Shown: positions 16,782 through 25,354 of the stretch, in pieces
Layout: every line of letters starts with the position of its first letter
Position numbering within the stretch: position 1 is the stretch's first letter
From: UBA4636 sp963650915
GTDB taxonomy: Bacteria > Bacillota > Clostridia > Christensenellales > Borkfalkiaceae
Assembly: GCA_963650915.1 (NCBI GenBank)
Contig: CAVJMJ010000010.1
Span: forward strand, 1 to 64,000
Length of the DNA: 64,000 bases
Direction: 5' to 3'
The notes under the pieces: model-generated
Told to the model about the DNA's origin: nothing
Database searches by the model: none
What the model saw: only the letters and a program-made list of their open reading frames with translations
Translations under genes and position numbers: made by a program

Positions 16782-17909
16782 TTATTTTCTATAAGCCGAC
16801 TCGGTTACTTCAAAAGGCTTTTCGATGGCGTTTTTTACGGCGTCAACGGCAATCAAACGAATTTTTTCATTAACGCCGACTGGCATATATTTAACGGTAT
16901 CGGGCGAAACCCCTGTAAGCGTTGACGCAAGCATCAAACCCGCTATGTAGCGACCGACGTCGTAGGTAAGATGATATCCGTCACGGGTGAGATTATCCCC
17001 TATAAGCGAAGTCCTTGCGTTTTGTATAGCCGTTCCGCAAGCGATTATTTCTTGAATTTCGGGATTTTTAACTACTTTTTCCTTTACCGCAGAAACTATC
17101 GCATTATACATTTTTAACTGGTCGTTGTCGTAATTTACGAACTCTTCGTGACTACTCGTCCGTTGATACGCCCAAGTCATATTCCAAACTATCTTTGCCG
17201 ACGGTGCGTAACTTTTTACGTAAGAAATCAAATAAGGAAGGTCGTCGTACCTTTCAATAAGCCCACTGCTTCCGCTTGCCTGTTGAAGGGTTATAACGTC
17301 CCAAGTTTGGCTTAAAAGAGCCTCTTTAACGGAAACGCCCTTTCTGTTTCCCCATGCGCCGTCATCGTTGTTTCTATACTCGTAAGCCTTTAAATCGTTT
17401 TTGGCGTTATATGCGTGTGTCTTTAAGGTGCACCCGCCTATATATAAGTTGCCGAGAAAAATATTTTCGACCCCGAAATCGTCTAAAATCGAATATACGT
17501 ATTGCATTGTGTCGTCGGAAAAACTGTTTCCTATCGCAAGAATTCTCATATTTTCTTTATATTCTCCGTTATAATTTTCGTTGTTATCGTTACCGCAAGC
17601 GGTAAAAAAGCAGGTGCAAACGGCAAGCGTTAGACACAAGCAAACTGCAAGCAAATTGCGAGTACAAACGGCAAATGAATTGCGGGCATAAGCGGAACGC
17701 CGATTACAAGTACAAACTGCAAAAAAATTACGAGTAGCAACGGCAAACGAATTGCGGGTACAAACGGCAAGCCTATTACAAGTATAAGCGGAACGCCTAT
17801 TACGAGCCGTTTTATAGCGCAGCTCTTTCTTTTTTTGCTCATTGCTTCTCGTTTTTAATTCCACGTTGCTCGTTTTTAATTCCACGCTGCTCGTTTTTCG
17901 TTTTTGCAC
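16782..17909 (-). CDS. SGNH/DUF4886-like lipoprotein with minisatellite-expanded N-terminus
   Basis: The catalytic-type domain starts near residue 123 with MRILAIGNSFSDDTMQY (block I GNS), and ends with a DGYHL-type motif (NLTRDGYHLTYDVGRY). This matches DUF4886/SGNH hydrolases found in gut anaerobes. A lipobox, FFTACGN, follows a hydrophobic stretch near residues 90-110. Upstream lie about 85 residues of imperfect 8-residue repeats (NSFAVCTR-like) not expected in a signal peptide. The frame opens with GTG at 17909 without a convincing ribosome site. The true start is uncertain and may be a later codon or lie in a shifted frame. Confidence 0.65.
   Translation of the reverse strand: MQKRKTSSVELKTSNVELKTRSNEQKKKELRYKTARNRRSAYTCNRLAVCTRNSFAVATRNFFAVCTCNRRSAYARNSFAVCTRNLLAVCLCLTLAVCTCFFTACGNDNNENYNGEYKENMRILAIGNSFSDDTMQYVYSILDDFGVENIFLGNLYIGGCTLKTHAYNAKNDLKAYEYRNNDDGAWGNRKGVSVKEALLSQTWDVITLQQASGSSGLIERYDDLPYLISYVKSYAPSAKIVWNMTWAYQRTSSHEEFVNYDNDQLKMYNAIVSAVKEKVVKNPEIQEIIACGTAIQNARTSLIGDNLTRDGYHLTYDVGRYIAGLMLASTLTGVSPDTVKYMPVGVNEKIRLIAVDAVKNAIEKPFEVTESAYRK
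17618..17803 (-). repeat. 24-bp coding minisatellite, about 8 units
   Basis: Units of 24 bp with core TTGCCGTTTGTA vary by point changes. In the annotated frame they encode xxFAVCTR. In the +1 frame they encode the hydrophobic VIGLPFVP pattern (open 17630-17842). A further 21-bp unit (SVELKT) is duplicated at about 17855-17900. Confidence 0.8.
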
Positions 17910-18086
17910 TCTTTCGCTTATCTCTTTACCCTATTTATTATCGTCGCTTTATTTAATTATGTCGCACCGTTTAATCTTGCCTATTTGTTTAATTATATTA
18001 ACACAAAGTCGAATTTTCGTCAACTTTTGCATGTCAAATTTTTTCGCTACGTAAATTACCGTATTAACTAAATTTCTGCGCTAAGC

Positions 18087-18688
18087 AAACAAGACGGGTA
18101 AAAACCCGTCTTGTTTGCTTGGTAGCCCCAAGGGGACTCGCTCCGCAAGGCAACCGCCTTGCTATCACGCAGGTAAAGGCAAACGCAACACTGTTGCGTT
18201 TGGTCGGCTTGCTTCCGCGGTAACTTAATCTCCCTATTGCAAGCCAACTACCCACCCGTTCTCGTCCCCTTTTTATCTTTACAAACAAACAAGACGGGTA
18301 AAAACCCGTCTTGTTTGCTTGGTAGCCCCAAGGGGACTCGAACCGCAAGGCAACCGCCTTGCTATCACGCAAGTAAAGGCAAACGCAACACCGTTGCGTT
18401 TGGTCGGCTTGCTTCTGCGGTAACTTAATCTTCTCTGTTGCAAGCCGACTACCCACCCGTTCTCGTCCCCTTTTTATCTTTACAAACAAACAAGACGGGT
18501 AAAAACCCGTCTTGTTTGCTTGGTAGCCCCAAGGGGACTCGAACCGCAAGGCAACCGCCTTGCTATCACGCAAGTAAAGGCAAACGCAACACCGTTGCGT
18601 TTGGTCGGCTTGCTTCTGCGGTAACTTAATCTTCTCTGTTGCAAGCCGACTACCCACCCGTTCTCGTCCCCTTTTTATCTTTACAAAC
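18087..18688 (-). repeat. Three tandem 200-201 bp units carrying the tRNA-Glu 3' end
   Basis: Units start at 18087, 18287 and 18488 and continue into the real tRNA terminator at 18688. Each unit contains, in transcription order, the last ~30 nt of tRNA-Glu with CCA, the CAAACAAGACGGG hairpin, a GTCGGCTTGC/GCAAGCCGAC stem, an AACGCAAC/GTTGCGTT stem and a GCAAGGC/GCCTTGC stem. The 5' part of the tRNA is absent from all three. The 208-codon ORF crossing the region is an artefact of the repeat. Confidence 0.85.
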
Positions 18689-18719
18689 AAACAAGACGGG
18701 TAAAAACCCGTCTTGTTTG
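18688..18719 (-). terminator. tRNA-Glu terminator hairpin
   Basis: A perfect 13-bp stem CAAACAAGACGGG / CCCGTCTTGTTTG encloses a 6-nt loop, followed by TTTG, 2 nt after the CCA end. Confidence 0.8.
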
Positions 18720-18721
18720 CT

Positions 18722-18796
18722 TGGTAGCCCCAAGGGGACTCGAACCCCTGTTTTCGCCGTGAGAGGGCGACGTCTTAACCGCTTGACCATGAGGCC
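18722..18796 (-). tRNA. tRNA-Glu (anticodon CTC)
   Basis: This 75-nt cloverleaf has an encoded CCA. The acceptor stem pairs GGCCTCA with TGGGGCT. The anticodon stem is TCGCC/GGCGA around loop CTCTCAC, giving anticodon CTC. The T arm is AGGGG TTCGAGT CCCCT. The D arm fits the Glu type (TGGTCAAGCGGTTAAGA). Confidence 0.96.
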
Positions 18797-19177
18797 TTAT
18801 TTCGTTTGCCCGATAATAATAACACATTAAACTGAATTTAGCAACGCTTTTACTTGAAAATCCCAAAAAAATAATTAAAATTAAGGCTATTTTAGTTGCC
18901 GAGAAGGATTTTATATCATATCGGACGAGAACGGAATAAAAAATATATAAAATTACTTAAAAAATTCGCCTTAAAAAGCACTAAGGCACATTCGACTTAA
19001 AAAACGCCAAGCCACCTTCGATTTAAATAACGCTAAGGCATCTTCAACTCAAAAACGCCAAAACATCTTAAACTTGAAAAACTAAACGGCATCGTTAAAT
19101 TAAAAAACAAACGGCTCTTTACATTAAAATACGATGTGAATACCGCTCGTCGTCGATAGGCTTACAAACGATATAAA
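18797..19177. other. Intergenic spacer with degenerate 26-bp tandem repeat
   Basis: About five diverged units near 18968-19095 share a CTTAAAAAACGCCAAG then CACCTTCGA pattern. No gene or RNA is recognised elsewhere in the spacer. Confidence 0.5.
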
Positions 19178-19708
19178 TTACGCAAATAAAAGTCTTACTT
19201 TATTAAAATTACCCTTTTTAAGATCGTCTTCGGAAATTATAAAATACAAACTCGTTTCGCCGTCCGACAAAAAATCGATGTCGAGGCTTGAGGGAAGGTA
19301 TCTTAAAAGAGCGACTTCGCCGTCGTTTACGTTTTCGTCCTTACAAAGAAGAGCCGTGCCGTCGTTGCCGAGTTCGAAAGTCATCGGCCACTCGGTGTAA
19401 ACGTCGTAATCGCCTTCCCAGTCCTCGTTAAACATAGTATAAGCGTCGGCTTCGCCGTCGTAATATCTTACGACCGCTTTTGGCTTTTTCTCCGTGTAAT
19501 CGATAAAAAAGTACAAAAGACCGCTTTCGGGCAAAAGCGTTTTGCCTACTGATTCGTAAACTTCTTGCAAATTTATCTGACACAAATAAAGTTCTTCGGG
19601 GGCGAAAACGTCTTTTTCGAGCCATTCTTCGGGAAGTAAAATTTCGCCGAAAAACTTACTGACTTCGATGTCGCAATCTTCGTCCCTAACCGTTATTTTT
19701 ACGCTCAT
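19178..19708 (-). CDS. DUF1963 (YwqG-like) protein
   Basis: This 176-residue protein resembles DUF1963: LLPEEWL near the start, YLCQINLQEVYESVGKTLLP, SGLLYFFIDY, and acidic C-terminal strands. The molecular role of the family is unknown. The start at 19708 follows GGAGG and overlaps the upstream HEAT-like gene by 23 bp. The longer ORF start at 19759 adds residues encoded within that gene. Confidence 0.75.
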   Translation of the reverse strand: MSVKITVRDEDCDIEVSKFFGEILLPEEWLEKDVFAPEELYLCQINLQEVYESVGKTLLPESGLLYFFIDYTEKKPKAVVRYYDGEADAYTMFNEDWEGDYDVYTEWPMTFELGNDGTALLCKDENVNDGEVALLRYLPSSLDIDFLSDGETSLYFIISEDDLKKGNFNKVRLLFA

Positions 19709-20510
19709 TTTTTTGTGCCTCCTTAATGGCAATGTAATCTTTGTCTTTTGAAAAATCACGGCTGAAATCGGCTTGTCCGCCGAGGGCTTCTATCGCAATT
19801 AAAATTTCTTTGGTCGAAACGTAATCGTTTGTTTTTTGCAACCCTTCATAAAGGGTATCCAAAACGCTTTCGTCGTCGTATTCAACAAGATACGAGCAAT
19901 ACTCCGGTGCCTTTTTAAGGTTTGAAGAAAATTCCCTTTCAAGGGTTTTCGTCATAATTTTGCTATGCTTTTTTTGCTTGGAAATAAGGTCGCAAAGTTG
20001 AGAGGTAACGACTGCGTTTTCGTCATTTAAATAGTCGTTTATTTTATCGAAAACTTCTTTGTCGGAAAGATAATCCACACAGGCGTCAAGCACGTCTTTT
20101 GAACGTTTGCCTTCAAAAAGTACCTCTATAAGCCCGTTATCGGCGTTTTTTGAGTTTTTGTGCGTCAAAACTTCGATAACGATTAAAAGTAAATCGTCCG
20201 AACTTTCTTTACTTATAAGTTTAATGAGTTCGTCCTCGCCCGCATAGTCTATAAGCGCGTCGATAAGGTATTCGGATACGGGTACGCCTAAAGCAAAATG
20301 TTCCTTTAAAATATCTACGACTTCGCAACTTTTATCTTCGTAAAAATTTAACGGCGTTTTGCCGTCCAACTTATCGAAGGTCGTTTTGGAAAAGGCGTCG
20401 TAAACGGCTTCCTTTTGTTCGTCGACGTCCCCTTTGAGATTTTCTTTGTTTTTTAAAATATAATCTTTGGCAAAAGTTTTGAACAACTCGTCAATATCAA
20501 CAATCTTCAT
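19686..20510 (-). CDS. Predicted helical HEAT-like repeat protein
   Basis: This 274-residue acidic, almost wholly helical protein has HEAT-like pairs (EDELIKLISKESSDDLLLIV, VVTSQLCDLISKQKKH, KEILIAIEALGG). It shows no catalytic motif. It lies between a TPR protein gene and DUF1963, with overlaps at both ends, so the three are probably co-translated and may form a scaffold. A dispersed motif copy encodes NGLIEVLF. Confidence 0.6.
   Translation of the reverse strand: MKIVDIDELFKTFAKDYILKNKENLKGDVDEQKEAVYDAFSKTTFDKLDGKTPLNFYEDKSCEVVDILKEHFALGVPVSEYLIDALIDYAGEDELIKLISKESSDDLLLIVIEVLTHKNSKNADNGLIEVLFEGKRSKDVLDACVDYLSDKEVFDKINDYLNDENAVVTSQLCDLISKQKKHSKIMTKTLEREFSSNLKKAPEYCSYLVEYDDESVLDTLYEGLQKTNDYVSTKEILIAIEALGGQADFSRDFSKDKDYIAIKEAQKNERKNNG
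20121..20145. repeat. Dispersed motif copy 6 (inside HEAT-like gene)
   Basis: CTCTATAAGCCCGTTATCGG, translated on the minus strand as DNGLIE. Confidence 0.75.
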
Positions 20511-22161
20511 TTTTGCACCTAATCAATTTTAATGCCTGATTGATTTTCGTCTTTTTGGTTATAAAATAATTTGCCAAAAAGGTAGTATCTTTGGCGTAAA
20601 TGCTCTTTGACATAACGAGCATTGCCGCGCCCAAAGAGTTTACGTCTTCGATTTTTTCGAGGTTTCCGTTGTCCTTTAAGGCATTTAAAACGTTTTTCGC
20701 GCTTTGCGCCAAAGCCTTAAAATCCGTTTTACAAAAGGAACTCATTCTTGCGGCGGCAAAAGCGTGTGCTCTTTTTATAACGGAATCTTTACCGTCGTCT
20801 TTTATTTCGGGAATGGGAACGAGTTCGAAATTAAAATAAAGTCCGCTGTAAATTGCCGAAAGAGTACTTTTTCGGTCGTTCATCAAAAGAGAATAAACGA
20901 TTGCGAATTTAACCTTTTCGTCTATCTCGTTTATCATTAAAATTCCGATAAAATAGTCCTCGATTTTTTCGTTTTCGGTTTGCAAAAGCGACAATGCCAG
21001 TTCTTCTTGCAAATTGTTGTAAAAAGAATAAATAAAATCGCAAACTTTAAAGACGCCGTTCAGTTTTCTGTCGGTAATCTCCGGCTTTTCGTGTATATAG
21101 TCGATTGCTTTTTCGACGAGTTTTTTCATTACGCTTTCGGGATAACGCAATTCGCCGTCGATACGCCTTAACTTGGGCTTTTCGTCGCGACATCTGTCTA
21201 TATAGTACTTTGCGACGTCGTAGTCGGTAATCTGGTAAACCTTTATAAAATATTTTTCCGCCTCTTTTTTGTTGCCGAGGTTATAATAGGCAGCCCCCGC
21301 AACGAATAACCCGTTAATGGAATAAGGATAGTCGTCAAGTGCCTTTAAAGCGTACTCTAAAGCCCAGTCGTCACGCTCGATATTCAAACAGGACGTTGCC
21401 ACTTTATAGCATTCCTCAAAGGTAACGAGATTGAAATTTTCAAGGGCGCGATACGCCTTTTCGGATTCCTTAAAGTTGCCGGTGTCCGCAAGTAAAACGA
21501 ACATGTTGATAACGGGAAGATTATCGTCGGGAAACTCCTCTATAAGCCCGTTAATGATGGTTTTTGCCTTTTTAACGCTTTCGTTTACGGCGTAATAAGC
21601 GGCTATTCTCAATTGCGCGCCGACGTAATTTTGATCGGTTTTTGGAATGCTTTTTAATAACTTCAAAGCCTCCTTGTCACCCGTTAAATACAAGTTTTTT
21701 TCGGCAAGTTCGATCCTCTTGTCCGAAGGCATTTTTTTAGGTGGATAGGAAACGTAAAAATCAGGTTCTTCGGGGAATGCGACCATTTCGAAATAATCGA
21801 GTTTTTCGTCGAGATAATCGAATTCTTCATCGGGGGCGATAATCAGTTGCAAGTCGTAATAATACCCTGCCAAACGGTAATTGTCCAAAAGATAAAAACA
21901 AGCACCGAGGGCGTTATAAGCCTCGGCTTTTTCATCTTCCGTGCAAGTATCGAGAAACTTAAACCAATAGCCTAATGCCATTCTTATTATATCGAGGTCC
22001 ATATAGACCTTGGCGATTTCGCGATATATTTCGGCGGTAGGGCTTTTTTTCAATAAATGCAATATGTTAAGCGCACCTATATAATCGCCTTCTTCCCTCC
22101 GTTTAACGGCTAAATTCAGTTGTTTTTCGGCAAATACGCCGAGATTGTCCTTAATTTTCAT
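20497..22161 (-). CDS. Tetratricopeptide-repeat protein
   Basis: This protein of about 554 residues is built of TPR-like helices (EEGDYIGALNILHLLKKS, AEAYNALGACFYLLDNYRLA, SINGLFVAGAAYYNLGNKKE), followed by a helical C-terminal half. It has no signal peptide and is probably a cytoplasmic interaction protein. The start at 22161 (MKIKDNLG) overlaps the hslO stop. A TTG six codons upstream is the alternative. One dispersed motif copy encodes INGLIEEF. Confidence 0.75.
   Translation of the reverse strand: MKIKDNLGVFAEKQLNLAVKRREEGDYIGALNILHLLKKSPTAEIYREIAKVYMDLDIIRMALGYWFKFLDTCTEDEKAEAYNALGACFYLLDNYRLAGYYYDLQLIIAPDEEFDYLDEKLDYFEMVAFPEEPDFYVSYPPKKMPSDKRIELAEKNLYLTGDKEALKLLKSIPKTDQNYVGAQLRIAAYYAVNESVKKAKTIINGLIEEFPDDNLPVINMFVLLADTGNFKESEKAYRALENFNLVTFEECYKVATSCLNIERDDWALEYALKALDDYPYSINGLFVAGAAYYNLGNKKEAEKYFIKVYQITDYDVAKYYIDRCRDEKPKLRRIDGELRYPESVMKKLVEKAIDYIHEKPEITDRKLNGVFKVCDFIYSFYNNLQEELALSLLQTENEKIEDYFIGILMINEIDEKVKFAIVYSLLMNDRKSTLSAIYSGLYFNFELVPIPEIKDDGKDSVIKRAHAFAAARMSSFCKTDFKALAQSAKNVLNALKDNGNLEKIEDVNSLGAAMLVMSKSIYAKDTTFLANYFITKKTKINQALKLIRCKNEDC
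21537..21555. repeat. Dispersed motif copy 7 (inside TPR gene)
   Basis: CCTCTATAAGCCCGTTAATG, translated as INGLIEE. Confidence 0.7.
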
Positions 22162-23014
22162 TATCGAAAAGTCTGTCAATATCCTCTTTTAAGTATGTGT
22201 ATTTATTGGGGCAAAATTGGCAAACGACCTCTACTTTTCCTTCTTTTTCGATCGTGTCGTAAAGTTCTTTTTTACCGAGAGTGATTAAAATTTTGTCAAC
22301 GTATTCTTTTGAACAAGTGCATTTATACTCCGGGTCGTACTCGAAAAAGAAAACGCCGTCAAAGTACCTGTCTATTATTCCGTCTATTCCGTATTCTTCT
22401 ATCATGGAACTTATCGAAGTAAACTCGGACAAAAGTTTTTCGGCTTTGTCTATGGATTCGTCGCTTGCGCCGGGCATCGGTTGAATTACAAGCCCGCCCG
22501 CACCGACGCATTTTAAATCTTTGCCGATTTTTACCCCCAACGCAAGCCCGGTGGGTTGCTGTTCGGAATATGCGAAATAAGCGGCAAAATCTTCGGCAAT
22601 CTCTCCGCTTACTAACCTCGAACTGCCCGTATAAGGTTCCTTTAACCCGAGGTTTTTAACTACGGAAATTCTTCCCTTTCCTACCGCACCGCCCACGTCG
22701 AGTTTGCCGTTCTTCTTAAGCGGTAGATTGACGGAAGGATTTTCTATATATCCTCTCATCTTTAAGTCGTGGTTACCGCAAACGACTATCTGCCCCGCAG
22801 GACCGTCACCGTTTATAGTTATACTTAAAGTGTCCTCTTTGTTTTTAAGGTTGGTTGCCATAAAAGTAGCAACGGTCATAGTTCTGCCGAGCACCGCCGC
22901 AGCAAGAGGGGTCAATTTATGTATTTCGATTGCACGATTGACCATTTCCGTCGTATCGAGTATGGTAAGAGAAATTTCTCCGTTATATATAAGTGCTTTT
23001 ACCGCTCTGTCCAT
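22151..23014 (-). CDS. hslO: Redox-regulated chaperone Hsp33
   Basis: This cytosolic holdase is activated by oxidation. It has the N-terminal fold (LTPLAAAVLGRTMTVATFMA) and the C-terminal zinc switch with four cysteines, CTC then CQFC (about 239-272). Its 287 residues are typical. AAGG precedes the ATG. It leads the hslO-TPR-HEAT-DUF1963 cluster. Confidence 0.93.
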   Translation of the reverse strand: MDRAVKALIYNGEISLTILDTTEMVNRAIEIHKLTPLAAAVLGRTMTVATFMATNLKNKEDTLSITINGDGPAGQIVVCGNHDLKMRGYIENPSVNLPLKKNGKLDVGGAVGKGRISVVKNLGLKEPYTGSSRLVSGEIAEDFAAYFAYSEQQPTGLALGVKIGKDLKCVGAGGLVIQPMPGASDESIDKAEKLLSEFTSISSMIEEYGIDGIIDRYFDGVFFFEYDPEYKCTCSKEYVDKILITLGKKELYDTIEKEGKVEVVCQFCPNKYTYLKEDIDRLFDNEN

Positions 23015-23155
23015 AATAAACCTTTTTATTAAAATCGTTTTATAAAATAATTATTTAAAGTTTTATAGCAATGCCGAATGTTACATATTTATCCGCATCG
23101 TTTTCGTAAAACCGTTTCTGTAAAATTCTTTCTGTAAAATTCTTTCGTAAAATCG

Positions 23156-23884
23156 TTATTTTTTGGCTATGAATTGAGCCCTTAAAGAGTCTTTTTTAAG
23201 TTCTCCGCCCATATGTTCGGTTACGATAACCGTCTTATAGCCCGACTTTTCGAGTTTTTCGGTGATATCGTCCACGGTGTGAATGTATTCCGTTTGGCTT
23301 TCTTCTTTTTTAATGTATTTATCCCCCTCTTTTATAAAGACGGACACGTCCATATCAACTTTGTTTTTGCAAAGTTTGTTGAACCAAACGTAAGTCATAT
23401 CGTCGAAATCTTCCGAAAAAACGTTGTTTGCTATAACCTTTTCGAGTTTATACTCGGTTGAAATATCGAAAAACAGTACGCCGTCTTTATCGAGTAAAGA
23501 ATAAAAACGTTTGAAAGCCTTTTCGAGTTTTTCGTGCGGAAGATAATTTATTCCGTCGTTTACCACCGTAATAAAGTCAACCTTGGAAAAGTTTTTGACG
23601 GTAGTCATATCCCCTTCCCTAAAAAGAATGTTAAGCCCCTCTTTTCTTGCAAGATCTACGGCGACGTTGAGCATATCGGGCGAACAATCGATTCCTTCCA
23701 TCATAAAGCCCGCTTTTTTAAGGGCACGGGTAAAATAACCCGTTCCGCAAGCCATATCGAGCCCGCTTATTCCCTGTGCGTGGGTTTTTACGAGCGAACA
23801 AAGATAATCCGCCCATTTTAAATAATCTTCGTCGGAAAGCACTCTTTCGTAAATTTCCGCCAAAGCAGAATAGGGTTTGTTCAT
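23156..23884 (-). CDS. Class I SAM-dependent methyltransferase
   Basis: This 242-residue protein has motif I LDMACGTGYFTRAL, the acidic MEGIDCSPDMLNVA, and motif IV FITVVNDGINYL. The substrate is unknown. It resembles small-molecule methyltransferases with N-terminal MNKPYSALAEIYE. GGAAG precedes the ATG. The C-terminal EKSGYKTVIVTEH is encoded across a diverged copy of the dispersed motif. Confidence 0.8.
   Translation of the reverse strand: MNKPYSALAEIYERVLSDEDYLKWADYLCSLVKTHAQGISGLDMACGTGYFTRALKKAGFMMEGIDCSPDMLNVAVDLARKEGLNILFREGDMTTVKNFSKVDFITVVNDGINYLPHEKLEKAFKRFYSLLDKDGVLFFDISTEYKLEKVIANNVFSEDFDDMTYVWFNKLCKNKVDMDVSVFIKEGDKYIKKEESQTEYIHTVDDITEKLEKSGYKTVIVTEHMGGELKKDSLRAQFIAKK
23225..23251. 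repeat. Dispersed motif copy 8, diverged (inside methyltransferase gene)
   Basis: GATAACCGTCTTATAGCCCG followed by ACTTTTC. Translated as EKSGYKTVI, parallel to KSAYKPVI. Confidence 0.55.
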
Positions 23885-23968
23885 AATTCTTCCTTTTTTG
23901 AAAAATTGCCCCGCTTGCGAGGCAATTTTACTAATTACGCCCGAGTTTTATAAAGCGGAAAAACGCAA

Positions 23969-25177
23969 TTAAAGATTGTTTTTCGATTGATTGAGTTTAT
24001 CGATGTCTTCCCTCGTGAAGACTTCGCCTACGTCGGATATCGTAACGTCGTAATCGGTTACGGGCTTTATCTTGTCGAGAGTGGTTTTAGCCTTGCCGAC
24101 TTCGGTGTAGCCTTCTTCTTCTTTTGCGGAAGTCTTTTGCTGTTCTCTTTGGTCGTGCTTTTTGATTTCGTCTTCGGTAGCCTCGTAAGACTTAACCCTT
24201 CCTTTAACGAACTTGTCGTAAATCCATTGGCTGTAAACCGTCCAAACGAGCATCGTAAACGACGCGCCGAGGAACATAATGAGTACCGCCGCAAGACTTA
24301 TAGCCTGTGTTCCGAGTAACAATATCGCAAACGGCAATAAGGCAAATACCGCAAAAAACAGGTTGAGCGGTAATAATATTACCGTGAACGTTAAACTGTT
24401 TTTCATGAGTGCGAAATAATTGCCTTTATAGGTTACTATCATCGACGCCATCGTCAAGAAGAAAATGGAGGAAAAACCTATAAGTACGTATAATAAAACC
24501 TTGAAGAGTACGTAATACCACTTAAAACCGCTTACGGCAATTGTAAGGTCTATGTGCGAAATCACCATAAACGACAGCGAAAGTATAATCGAATATATCG
24601 CAGCGGTCGCAAGCATTGGTAAAACATTCTTCTTTATCCCCTGCCAGAAAGTCTTTAAAACGTTTACGCTTTCTCCCCAGCAAAGGTTACGCATTACGTA
24701 CATACCACCCGACAAGCCGACCGCTATAACGAGAGAGGCAAGAGGAAGCCACATAAAAAAGTTGTAGTTTGCGTAATAAATTATGCTTTCTTCAAGCCCC
24801 AAAACGGCGGCGTACGGAAGATAGCCTACGCCCATGTTTGCCGAGAAGGGCGAAACCGACGCATTTGCGTAAATGGTGGAAATTCTTAAAAACAAAAGTA
24901 GGAACAATGGTGCCAAAAATAAAACCATCATGAAGTTCAAACCGATGATCTTCATAAAGTTGCCCATGAAAACTTCGTAACCGAGTTTAAAACGCCCTAC
25001 CGCGACCTCGGGACGGAAATAACCGTCTACGCCCGAAGTATCTTGAAGAGCAATCGGCTTTTTAACGACGTCCTCTTTCTTTTTAACGGGTTTTTTATCG
25101 ACTTTTTGTTTCGTCTTATTGTTAGCGGATACCGTATAACTTTTTCCGCTGTAACTTTTATCGTTCTTTTTTGCCAT
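23969..25177 (-). CDS. Predicted multi-pass membrane protein
   Basis: This 402-residue protein begins with about 45 lysine-rich cytoplasmic residues. About six to seven hydrophobic segments follow (MMVLFLAPLFLLLFLRIS, MWLPLASLVIAVGLSGGMYV, LLPLNLFFAVFALLPFAILL). It ends in a charged tail of about 85 residues. The MRNLCWGESVNVLKTFWQG loop recalls DUF624/YesL-type integral proteins, but I do not assign a family. AAGGTGAG precedes the ATG. It is divergent from asd. Confidence 0.7.
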   Translation of the reverse strand: MAKKNDKSYSGKSYTVSANNKTKQKVDKKPVKKKEDVVKKPIALQDTSGVDGYFRPEVAVGRFKLGYEVFMGNFMKIIGLNFMMVLFLAPLFLLLFLRISTIYANASVSPFSANMGVGYLPYAAVLGLEESIIYYANYNFFMWLPLASLVIAVGLSGGMYVMRNLCWGESVNVLKTFWQGIKKNVLPMLATAAIYSIILSLSFMVISHIDLTIAVSGFKWYYVLFKVLLYVLIGFSSIFFLTMASMIVTYKGNYFALMKNSLTFTVILLPLNLFFAVFALLPFAILLLGTQAISLAAVLIMFLGASFTMLVWTVYSQWIYDKFVKGRVKSYEATEDEIKKHDQREQQKTSAKEEEGYTEVGKAKTTLDKIKPVTDYDVTISDVGEVFTREDIDKLNQSKNNL

Positions 25178-25268
25178 AACTCACCTTTTGCCGTAATTTC
25201 CCTTTTAACGCCTAAAAAATAAAGCGCATATAAATAAACCAAGCGACTTTGCGTTTGTTAAATAAATA

Positions 25269-25297
25269 TTTAGAAATTACGTTTACCCTAATATAAT
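25269..25297 (+). promoter_or_regulatory. Candidate promoter of asd-dapB
   Basis: TTTAGA and TATAAT (25292-25297) are 17 bp apart, about 57 bp before the asd ATG. The -35 is weak. Confidence 0.4.
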
Positions 25298-25354
25298 AAC
25301 TTAAATATTAAACTTTTACAAACGTTTTAAGGCGTGTTGACGGAATTTTTTATT

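Noticed and set aside
18064..18690. A 208-codon ORF with three-fold internal repeats.
   Set aside because: It is simply the 201-bp tRNA-linked repeat read in one frame (201 is divisible by 3). It covers tRNA-end and terminator sequence and has no protein-like features.
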